NCBI GenBank assembly: GCA_963788085.1
Contig: CAWBFS010000057.1
Location: forward strand, 1 to 64,000
Reading direction: 5' to 3'
Length of the DNA stretch: 64,000 nucleotides
From: AP-15 sp963788085
GTDB taxonomy: Bacteria > Pseudomonadota > Alphaproteobacteria > ATCC43930 > CGMCC-115725
Within the stretch, counting starts at the first letter, position 1. Every line of letters begins with the position of its first letter. A program made the position numbers and the translations under genes. The notes beneath the pieces were generated by a model. The model was not told the origin of the DNA. It worked only from the letters and a program-made list of their open reading frames with translations, and did no database searches. This document shows positions 54,455 to 61,857 of the stretch, piece after piece.

Positions 54455-55426
54455 TCAAATAGTGAGGACGACCCTGCCGAACGGGCGCTCCTCGACAAGG
54501 TAGCGCAGAGCGTCCGTCGCCTCGTCCAGCGGGAAGGTCTTAGCCACGATTGGCTTGATCCCGCCGGATTGAAGCAGTTGGACGATGGTCTTCCACGCTT
54601 CCTCCCAAGCCGCGGGCGGCTGAGCGAACAGCAGGAAACCTTTGATCGTGGCGCTCTTCCAGATCACATCGGTGACATCGATGGTCGTTTTGCGGCCTGC
54701 TGAATAGCCAAGCGTGATGAGGATGCCGCCGGGCGCAAGCGTTGCCAGCGCCCCGCTGAAGACTTCGCCTCCAATGGCATCGATCACGATATCCACGCCG
54801 TTCTCGTCCGTGATACGGCGCACTCCATCGCTTAGAGTCTCGGAAGAGCCATCGATGACCTCATTGAATCCGAGCGCCTTGGCCTCCATGGCCTTTGAGT
54901 GACTCGTCGTGCTTGAGATCGCGTGCTTCGCACCCAAGGCGCGCGCCAATTGCGTCACTGCGTTACCGACCGATCCACCGATTGCAGGCGCCAGCACTGT
55001 TTTGCCCGCTTGGAAACCAGCGAGGCTGAGGGTCATCTGCGCCGTAAGATACGCGACTGGAATCCCTGCGGCGCTCACGTCATCGATACCCTCAGGTATC
55101 AGGCAAAGGTGCTGCTTTCGTACAGCAAGCCATTCGCTGTAGGTCCCATCTTCTGAAACACCATAGGGTCCGGTGAACATCACCCGCGAACCGGCCGGAA
55201 ACTCCGGTCCGCCTCCTTCCTCTACGACGCCCGCTCCTTCGTTCCCGAGAACCAGTGGCGCCTTCGCTCCGTGATATTGGCCAGACAAGATAGTGTGGTC
55301 CAAAGGCGTCGCGCCCGCGGCAGTCATCCGCACAAGCACCTTGCCATCCGAAACATCTGGTTTCGGAAGATCAACCAGCTTCAGATCTTCATAACCGTTG
55401 AATCCTCTTGCTCTCATCGCCCTCAT
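54455..55426 (-). CDS. Quinone-oxidoreductase-like medium-chain dehydrogenase
   Basis: 323 residues from ATG 55426, with GGGAGGA upstream. MDR fold: MRARGFNGYEDLKLVDLPKP, ATPLDHTILSGQYHGAKAPL, GNEGAGVVEEGGGPEFPAGS, cofactor motif VLAPAIGGSVGNAVTQLARA, DIVIDAIGGEVFSGALATLA. It lacks the Cys/His zinc ligands, so it belongs to the zinc-independent, NADPH-dependent quinone/enoyl reductase branch. Substrate unknown. Single gene, intact. Confidence 0.88.
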   Translation of the reverse strand: MRAMRARGFNGYEDLKLVDLPKPDVSDGKVLVRMTAAGATPLDHTILSGQYHGAKAPLVLGNEGAGVVEEGGGPEFPAGSRVMFTGPYGVSEDGTYSEWLAVRKQHLCLIPEGIDDVSAAGIPVAYLTAQMTLSLAGFQAGKTVLAPAIGGSVGNAVTQLARALGAKHAISSTTSHSKAMEAKALGFNEVIDGSSETLSDGVRRITDENGVDIVIDAIGGEVFSGALATLAPGGILITLGYSAGRKTTIDVTDVIWKSATIKGFLLFAQPPAAWEEAWKTIVQLLQSGGIKPIVAKTFPLDEATDALRYLVEERPFGRVVLTI

Positions 55427-55671
55427 AGATTGTCCTCCCGTTACCTGGATCGTTGAAAGCGGCGCCGTCTTCTGTATAGTTTTTAGCCGACATTTCCCAG
55501 ATGGACAACCGATCTGGCCGCCCTTCGGGCTCGGCGTCGGTCGGATCGCACCGGTCGGATACAACCGGACCGGCTACAGGACGAGCGTTCCGAAATCCTT
55601 GAATTATGAAAGGCCAGGTTTCGGGGGTGCGTCTCGGTCGTCGCCCCCGCCGTCCGCCCCGGCGGGGGCTT

Positions 55672-56080
55672 TCATCGGGAGGGGTCGGGTTCCGCTTCGA
55701 GTTGAGCCGAAATCGTGTCAACGAACCGAATGGCGGTCGCGATTGCCTGCTGCGCCTGCTCGACGGTGACTTGCGAACCGGGGCCGGTTAGATAATCGGC
55801 AATGGCTTTGAGATTGTAGCTGCGCGGCAGAAATGACCGCAATTCACTGTCAAAGCGCGGATCGTCTCTGACCAGTTGGGCAAAATTCACCTTGCACCGT
55901 GGAATGTCTTTTTCGGGTGTGGCCGGTTGTCGCGTAGATCAAGGCTTGCGCCGCATGCAGTCCCGCCAAATAGGCGGCGCGGCCCGCTTCGTCGGGCCAG
56001 TGGTGCGCGCCAAATAAATCGTTCGCCTTGTTCAGAAATTCGCGCGATTTGGCGAGGAAGGCGGCGGTTTGCGGCTTCAC
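55672..56080 (-). CDS. HEPN-domain toxin, frameshifted
   Basis: About 135 residues after removing one T near 55883. The first frame gives MKPQTAAFLAKSREFLNKAN, AGRAAYLAGLHAAQALIYAT, HTRKRHSTVQGEF; the second continues as AQLVRDDPRFDSELRSFLPR, YNLKAIADYLTGPGSQVTVE. The A-Y-x-A-x-x-H-A-A-Q-A-L-I helix and following H-S-T-V-Q-G-x-F are typical HEPN. Its start overlaps the stop of the upstream nucleotidyltransferase gene by four bases, the standard antitoxin-toxin arrangement of MNT/HEPN pairs. HEPN toxins of this class act on RNA or are kept inactive by modification from the partner. Confidence 0.8.
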
Positions 56081-56403
56081 AAATCGATCCCCTCCGCCCG
56101 AATGGCGTCCATCAACGGCATGCGCTCGTCATTGTAGAAGCCTGCCGGATAGGGCATGGCGTGGATGAACGGGCCTCCAGTGTAGAGAATGTCAGTGGCA
56201 AGGTCGGCCAGCCGGTTCATCTCGGCGGGCCGGTCGGCCAGCTCGCGCAGAAACACCGCAACGTCATAATCAGACTCGTCATCAGCGTCGCCGCGCGCAC
56301 GTGAGCCGAACAGCACCACGCGCTCAAGCCGGTTGCCGTACATCTCGCCGAGCGCCGAGCGGAAGCGTCTCAGGATGGGGTTATTCTGCGGTTCGTCAGT
56401 CAT
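56077..56403 (-). CDS. MNT-type nucleotidyltransferase antitoxin
   Basis: 108 residues from ATG 56403 (MTDEPQNNPILRRFRSALGE). Minimal nucleotidyltransferase motif: RVVLFGSRARGDADDESDYD, with G-S-x(9)-D-x-D metal ligands, then VAVFLRELADRPAEMNRLAD. In MNT/HEPN modules the MNT protein AMPylates or blocks the HEPN toxin. Both genes run on the minus strand, MNT first. A second, closely similar MNT gene lies at 57000-57368. Confidence 0.88.
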   Translation of the reverse strand: MTDEPQNNPILRRFRSALGEMYGNRLERVVLFGSRARGDADDESDYDVAVFLRELADRPAEMNRLADLATDILYTGGPFIHAMPYPAGFYNDERMPLMDAIRAEGIDL

Positions 56404-56579
56404 GTCGGCGGCGATTGTAGCACAACTGCGGCGCGCCTCCCAAATTCCGGCGCTAATCAGAATTGTTGATTTCTGCAACGCGCCGACACGCAAAGTGGGC
56501 GTTGCGCAAACCTTAGCGTCTCGGCGCCTCTAATACTTGCACGCCCGCCGTTACCTGACCGGCGCGGGACACACAATAT

Positions 56580-56717
56580 CTATAAAGGGCGGATGCCGCG
56601 TAGATCCTCGGCCTGGGCGAGCGCCTCGTCGCGGCTCTCTCCCTGGCTCCAGCTGTTCGGCAGCTCGGGGAAATTGACGATGAAGCCGCCTTCCTCGGCC
56701 GGGATCAAATCGACCGG
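56580..56717 (-). pseudogene. HicB-type antitoxin fragment
   Basis: Minus-strand translation from 56717 gives PVDLIPAEEGGFIVNFPELP, NSWSQGESRDEALAQAEDLR, the first half of a HicB antitoxin (Y-P-x-x-x-x-x-E-x-G-G-F-x-V-x-F-P-D-x-P ... T-x-G-x-x-x-x-E-A-L-x-x-A). A stop (TCA at 56718-56720) directly precedes it, so the start is lost; the end is also missing. No hicA is visible. Confidence 0.55.
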
Positions 56718-56999
56718 TCATACCGGGGTGTCGGAAAGCCGTTTCACGCCTTCCGACAGACTGCTCTTAAGCTCGTCTGCTTGAGGGGAAAGGTCGTCGC
56801 ACGAGCCCCTCACCCCGACCCTCTCCCCGCAAGCGACCGCAAGCGGGGCGAGGGAGTATTGCGCGGCTTCACAAGTGCAACGCCGATCTCGACCGTGTCT
56901 GCCTGCCGCATGTTTCACCATCCCACAATCGCCGCAAGCGATGTTATGTTATCGATGCGGTATGCTCGGTTTTTCGCCCTTGCCGTCAGGTTGGTTCCA

Positions 57000-57368
57000 G
57001 TGAGATCCCGCAAGCGGATTAGACCCGGCCAGACCCGCGCAACGTTCGGGACCGCCAGCGACGACGATAAGATCCTGCGGCGCTTCCGCGCCGCGCTTGA
57101 TGAGCTCTACGGCGATCGGATCGAACGCGTCGTGCTGTTCGGCTCGCGTGCGCGCGGCGATGCGCACGAGGCGTCTGATTACGATATCGCGGTGTTCCTG
57201 AAAGATCTGACCGATCGCTGGCGCGAGTTTCATCGCTTGGCCGACCTCAGGACCGAGATTCTCGCCGATACCGGCGTTTTTATAGAGGCCCGGCCGTTCC
57301 GGGCCGGTGGTTACCGCGAGCGCACCCCGCTAATGGATGAGATCCGGCGCGAGGGCATCGATTTTTGA
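57000..57368 (+). CDS. Orphan MNT-type nucleotidyltransferase
   Basis: 122 residues if GTG 57000 is used; ATG 56955 or 56910 are possible. Core ILRRFRAALDELYGDRIERV, VLFGSRARGDAHEASDYDIA, VFLKDLTDRWREFHRLADLR, with intact G-S-x(9)-D-x-D. It is very similar along its length to the antitoxin at 56077-56403, including the ending RxEGID. No HEPN gene follows on the plus strand, so it may be the remaining half of a second module or a duplicate on the opposite strand. Confidence 0.8.
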   Translation: MRSRKRIRPGQTRATFGTASDDDKILRRFRAALDELYGDRIERVVLFGSRARGDAHEASDYDIAVFLKDLTDRWREFHRLADLRTEILADTGVFIEARPFRAGGYRERTPLMDEIRREGIDF

Positions 57369-57560
57369 AACCTGAGACCGAGCTATTTCGCGTTCCGCAA
57401 AATTGCCGCGATCGCGTGATATTATGCCTGTCATGATCGCGTTGATTTTGACTCTCGCCCTCGCCATCCGGCCAGTTGCCTACGCTCTCGGCGCCGCCGC
57501 GGCGGTTGCGAACGAGGCGGCCGGCGGCGGCTGCACAGCGGTTCGGGTTCGGTCGCCGCG

Positions 57561-57732
57561 CTTCCCTGCCATTTCCCTGCCGGACCCCCTGGCAGGGAAG
57601 ATGTTTTCCCTGCCACTCGGGTCAGGGAATTTGGCGCAAGGCCTTGATCGAGCGGGAAATTGTCGCGTCGAGCGGCCCGATTTGGGGGCGGAAACGAAAA
57701 ACTTCCCTGCTTTTTCCCTGCTGGCAGGGAAA
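57561..57732. repeat. TTCCCTGC / GCAGGGAA repeat cluster
   Basis: At least five forward TTCCCTG motifs (near 57562, 57573, 57605, 57702, 57713) and three inverted CAGGGAA motifs (near 57593, 57623, 57724) in 170 bases, forming several possible hairpins. Repeats rich in CAGGGAA/TTCCCTG occur between genes in Bradyrhizobium-like genomes. It lies just after the acyl-CoA dehydrogenase stop; a terminator role is possible. Confidence 0.65.
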
Positions 57733-57747
57733 GCTGCGGCGGCGGGG

Positions 57748-58913
57748 TCAGAACATGCCCAATCCGAGGATGCCGTCGACCGGGTCGAGGCCGGCCAGGA
57801 CGCGCTTGCCGATCAGGTCGCGCAGGGTTTCGGTGGTGCCGCCGCCCAAGGTGCCGTAGCGGGCGCCGCGATAGAAGCGCGAGACCGGGAATTCGTCGGT
57901 GAAGCCGTAGCCGCCATGCACCTGGATCGCCTCGCTGGTGACGCGCAACGCCATCTCGTTGCAATAGGTCTTGGCGACTGCCGCCAAGAGCGGGTCGGGG
58001 AACGGGTCGGCGCTGGCGCAGGCGCGGTAGAGCATGCTGCGCCCGACCTCGATGTCCTTGTACATCTCGGCGATCTTCCAGCGCATGCCCTGAAACTCGC
58101 CGATCGCGCGGCCGAACGCCTTGCGCTCCTTGGCGTAGCGCACCGCCTCTTCGAGCGCCCCCTCGGCGAGGCCCAGCGAGATCAGGGGTTGAGGCAGCGC
58201 TGCGTGTTGAAGGCCGACAGCAATTTCCTGAAGCCGTCCTCGCGCAACACCAAATTCTCCGGCGGCAGAATGCAATCCTCGAAGCGGATCTCGTGCAGGT
58301 TCTCGCCGCCCATCGTGTGGTACGTGCCGGTGACCGAAAAGCCGGGGGCGCCCCGCTCGACCAGGACGCAGCCGATCCCTTCGCGGCCGGGCTGGCGGTC
58401 GACCCGGGTGAAGACGACGAACATCTGCGCCTCGTCGGCGCGGCTGATCAGGGTCTTGACGCCGTTGAGTTTCAGGGCATTGCCGCCGGTGTCGACGTTG
58501 GTTTTGTAATTGGCGACGTCGGTGCCGGCGTCGGGTTCGGTCATGCAGATCGCCAGGATGGCCTCGCCGCTGCACACCGCCGGCAGAATGCGCGCCTTGA
58601 TTTCCTCGGGCGCGTAGGTCGCGATGATCCGGGTCTGCACGCCGACCTCGCCGAGCACCGCCATCGCCGTCACGTAGCAGGTCTTGGCGATCTCCTCGAG
58701 GACGAGCGCGGTGTCGAAGACCGGCAATCCCAGCCCGCCATACTCCTGCGGCACCGCCATTCCGAGGACGCCCAATTCGGCGAGAGCGCGCATGTTTTGC
58801 CACGGAAAGGTCCCGTCCATGTAGCGCAGCGCGTGCGGCCGGAATTCGCGCTGCGCGAGGTCGCGGACAGTCTGCACGAAACGGCGCTGCTCGTCCGATA
58901 GGCTCACAAACAT
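57748..58913 (-). CDS. Acyl-CoA dehydrogenase, frameshifted
   Basis: About 388 residues. MFVSLSDEQRRFVQTVRDLA, FD-binding loop ILAICMTEPDAGTDVANYKT, VKTLISRADEAQMFVVFTRV, then after the frame change RCLNP/LISLGLAEGALEEA near 58188, AFGRAIGEFQGMRWKIAEMY, ALRVTSEAIQVHGGYGFTDE, RYGTLGGGTTETLRDLIGKR. One base is missing in the run AACCCCTG. FAD-dependent alpha,beta-dehydrogenation of an acyl-CoA; chain length is not inferable. No beta-oxidation partners are adjacent. The catalytic base is probably the Glu in G-G-T-T-E-T-L. Confidence 0.88.
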
Positions 58914-59221
58914 GCCATTGCTCCCGCTCAGAATTCAACGACACCGATATTAGCGGCGATCACGGGTCCGCGCTCAAACGCTTTTTTGTTGACTGGGGGA
59001 TCACAATCCAAGCACGTAAAACATAAAGTTAGATATATCCTACACCGACCAGATCTCACGAGTTCATAAAATGTTAAGGCAATTTTAAGAGAAAGATCTT
59101 TCCGGATCCTACTTTTACCTAGTTTTCTGACGACTTTCTGACGTTCGGGTCGGCAAGTTAAGAAGGCGTTAACCAGATGATCGGGTAGCGCCGCGAAATT
59201 GGAAAAGTCGGGTCGATCACG
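58914..59221. other. Divergent intergenic region, AT-rich
   Basis: Shared upstream region of the acyl-CoA dehydrogenase (minus) and the hybrid kinase (plus). AT content rises between 58980 and 59110. No recognisable operator or small gene. Confidence 0.5.
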
Positions 59222-60886
59222 ATGCCTGGTCTCGCTCCCGAAATGCTGGACGCCATCTGTTTGGCGGGCGCCGCCACCTGGCCGGCCCTCGGGCTTCTGG
59301 CCGGGTTTCTCGTCGTCCGGCTGCGCTACGAGCGCACAAGACGCACGGCCGCCGAACGGGAGCTGCAGGACAGCGAAAGCCGGTATCGAGCGATCTTCGA
59401 GACGGCGGTCGATGCGATCATCGTCAGCGACCAGCACGGCATCATCCAGGAATTCAGCAGGGCGGCCGAAGCCATGACCGGTTACCGGGCGGCGGAACTG
59501 ATCGGCCAGAACATGCGGGTGCTGCTGCCCCCGGCCATGCGGCAGGAGCCTGAGCGCTATACGGCGCGCTATTTGTGGACGATCAAGGAACTCGAGGTTT
59601 GCCGCAAGGACGGGTCGGTTTTTCCGGCGCATTTGTCAATTGCCGAATGGTGGGCCGGCGGCCACCGGCATTTTACCGGCATCCTGCGCGACCTGTCCGC
59701 TCAGCACCACGAGCACGTCGAGCGGACCAAACTGGAGGCGCAGCTCCACCAGGCGCAGAAGATGGAGGCCATCGGCAATCTGACCGGCGGCATGGCGCAT
59801 GATTTCAACAACATGCTGGGCGTGATCATCGGTAATATCGACCTGCTGCGGGACCTGAAAGGGGACGATCCCGATATCGACGAGCTGTCCCGCGAGGCGC
59901 TCGACGCGGCATTTCGCGGGGCCGATCTGACGCGCCGCCTACTCGCCTTCGCCCGGCAGCAGCCGCTCCGGCCGCAACACGTCGACGTCAACGAGCTGGT
60001 CTCCGGGATCACTCGGCTGCTGCGCCGAACCATCGGCGAGGACATCGAAATCTCGCTCGACCTCACGCCGGAACTGTGGCCGGTCGTCGTCGACCCGGCC
60101 CAGCTCGAAGCAAGCCTGACCAATCTGGCCACCAATGCTCGCGATGCGATGCCCGATGGCGGGCGTCTGATGATCGTGACCGGCAATCGCACCCTGGATA
60201 CCGATTATGCCGCGCAGCACGCCGAGGTCGTTGCGGGCGGGTACGTCATGCTCGAAGTCAGCGACACCGGGTGCGGCATGACCCCGGAGGTGATGCATCG
60301 CATTTTCGAGCCGTTCTTTACGACCAAGAGCCGAGACAAGGGCACCGGCCTCGGTCTCAGCATGGTCTTCGGCTTCATCAAACAATCCGGCGGACATATC
60401 GGCGTCTACAGCGAGCCCGGAATTGGCACGACGTTCCGTCTTTTCCTGCCGCGCATCGCCGAAGATGTGTTGCTCGCCGAGCAGAGCGCCGCAACCCCGC
60501 TGCTGCACGGGAGAGGCGAGTCGGTCCTGGTGGTCGAAGACAACGAGGCTTTGCGCCGCGTCGTGACGCGCCAGCTGGGTGAGCTGGGATATCGGGTGCT
60601 CGCGGCGGCGAATGCGGCAGCAGGTCTCGAATTGCTGGATCGGCAGAGTATCGATTTACTGTTGACCGATATCGTGATGCCGGGCGGGATCAACGGCCGC
60701 GAATTGGCGCACCGGGCCCGACAGCGCTGGCCGGGCATCAAGATCGTCTTTACCTCGGGGTTTTCGGAAGCGCGGCTGAACGGAGACGCCGGACCGCTGG
60801 CCGCCTGCACGCCGCTCCTCAGCAAGCCCTATCGCAAGGAAGATCTGGCGAGCGCGGCACGCGAAGCGCTTGACCGAGTCGCATAA
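59222..60886 (+). CDS. PAS hybrid histidine kinase, FixL-like PAS without heme loop
   Basis: 554 residues. One N-terminal membrane segment (WPALGLLAGFLVV), PAS domain (YRAIFETAVDAIIVSDQHGI, EAMTGYRAAELIGQNMRVLL), HisKA (NLTGGMAHDFNNMLGVIIGN), HATPase (NLATNARDAMPDGGRLMIVT, DTGCGMTPEVMHRIFEPFFT, GTGLGLSMVFGF), C-terminal REC (DLLLTDIVMPGGINGRELAH). The PAS resembles FixL, but the segment between ERYTARYLWT and RKDGSVFPAHLSIAE is short and lacks the His-containing loop that holds heme in FixL, so oxygen sensing by heme is unlikely. The kinase is of the M-A-H-D-F-N-N group. GTG 59219-type alternatives are not supported; ATG 59222 used. Confidence 0.92.
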   Translation: MPGLAPEMLDAICLAGAATWPALGLLAGFLVVRLRYERTRRTAAERELQDSESRYRAIFETAVDAIIVSDQHGIIQEFSRAAEAMTGYRAAELIGQNMRVLLPPAMRQEPERYTARYLWTIKELEVCRKDGSVFPAHLSIAEWWAGGHRHFTGILRDLSAQHHEHVERTKLEAQLHQAQKMEAIGNLTGGMAHDFNNMLGVIIGNIDLLRDLKGDDPDIDELSREALDAAFRGADLTRRLLAFARQQPLRPQHVDVNELVSGITRLLRRTIGEDIEISLDLTPELWPVVVDPAQLEASLTNLATNARDAMPDGGRLMIVTGNRTLDTDYAAQHAEVVAGGYVMLEVSDTGCGMTPEVMHRIFEPFFTTKSRDKGTGLGLSMVFGFIKQSGGHIGVYSEPGIGTTFRLFLPRIAEDVLLAEQSAATPLLHGRGESVLVVEDNEALRRVVTRQLGELGYRVLAAANAAAGLELLDRQSIDLLLTDIVMPGGINGRELAHRARQRWPGIKIVFTSGFSEARLNGDAGPLAACTPLLSKPYRKEDLASAAREALDRVA

Positions 60887-61014
60887 GTACCGCAACAGTT
60901 TGCAGAATGCTCGGCCACGGCATCCTGATCAGCGAGCTCGACGAGCGGGTTCGCGGCATCGAGAGGCATTTGAGGCTCGAGCCCGCCGGCGACTGAAGCA
61001 TCCGACGCACACCC

Positions 61015-61755
61015 TCAAATCAGCCCGAGGTCGCGCAGGCTGCTGTGGTGGCCGCGGCCGATGATCAAATGGTCGTGCACGGTCACGCCGAGCGGGGCGG
61101 CGGCCTTGACGATGTCCCTGGTCACCGCGATGTCCGCCGTCGAGGGGGTCGGGTCCCCCGAGGGATGGTTGTGGACCAAGATCAAGGCGGAGGCCCCGAG
61201 CTCAAGCGCGCGTTTGACGACTTCGCGGGTATAAACCGGCGTATGATCGACCGTGCCGCGCTGTTGCCGCTCGTGCTTTATCAATGCATTCTTACGATCC
61301 AGGAAGAGTATGTGGAACTCCTCGACCTTGCTGTGGGCAATTTGCGCACTGCAATAATCGATCAATGTGTCGCGAGAGGCGACCAGCGGGCGGTTATGCA
61401 ATTCTGCCCGCATAAATCGAAGCGCCACCTCGCGAACTAACCTGACACCCGCAATTGCCGACAAGCTCAAACCCGCGGCGGCCAGCGCCTCGGGTTCGGC
61501 GCTCAACACCTCGGCAAGACTGCCAAATCTATCGAGAAGCTCTTCTGCCAGTGCTTCTGCATCAGCTCTCGGACTGTTGGTAAAGAGCATGACCTCGACA
61601 AGTTCGTGGTCTAACAGATTTTCCGCGCCCGCTAAGATCAAGAATTGACGCAACCGATCTCTCCGACTTAAAGTGCGCGATATATTTCGGGCAACGGCAG
61701 TCAGACGCCAAAGCTCTTTGCCGTGCTTCGTTTCGATTAGGTTCCGCTGGAACAT
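61015..61755 (-). CDS. radC: RadC/JAB-domain DNA repair protein
   Basis: 246 residues, complete. N-terminal helix-hairpin part (LRQFLILAGAENLLDHELVE; LSLSAIAGVRLVREVALRF), C-terminal MPN/JAB domain with metal motif ILVHNHPSGDPTPSTADIAV (H-N-H-P-S-G-x(7)-D) and VTVHDHLIIGRGHHSSLRDL. The Glu ligand is in KVEEFHILFLDRKNALI. The family is widespread, with a disputed repair role; often near mobile DNA. It is convergent with the upstream kinase. Confidence 0.94.
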   Translation of the reverse strand: MFQRNLIETKHGKELWRLTAVARNISRTLSRRDRLRQFLILAGAENLLDHELVEVMLFTNSPRADAEALAEELLDRFGSLAEVLSAEPEALAAAGLSLSAIAGVRLVREVALRFMRAELHNRPLVASRDTLIDYCSAQIAHSKVEEFHILFLDRKNALIKHERQQRGTVDHTPVYTREVVKRALELGASALILVHNHPSGDPTPSTADIAVTRDIVKAAAPLGVTVHDHLIIGRGHHSSLRDLGLI

Positions 61756-61857
61756 CGCGAACGTCAGGATCTATTGGCAGCTAAATGACTGCCCTTGCAT
61801 ACCGCGCGACTAGTTAAGAGCTGGCGAATAAAAGCAGAGGATAATTTAGTCAGACCC

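Noticed and set aside
57403..58509. Long plus-strand frame beginning with a hydrophobic stretch
   Set aside because: It runs through the TTCCCTG repeat cluster and then antisense to the acyl-CoA dehydrogenase; a chance frame.
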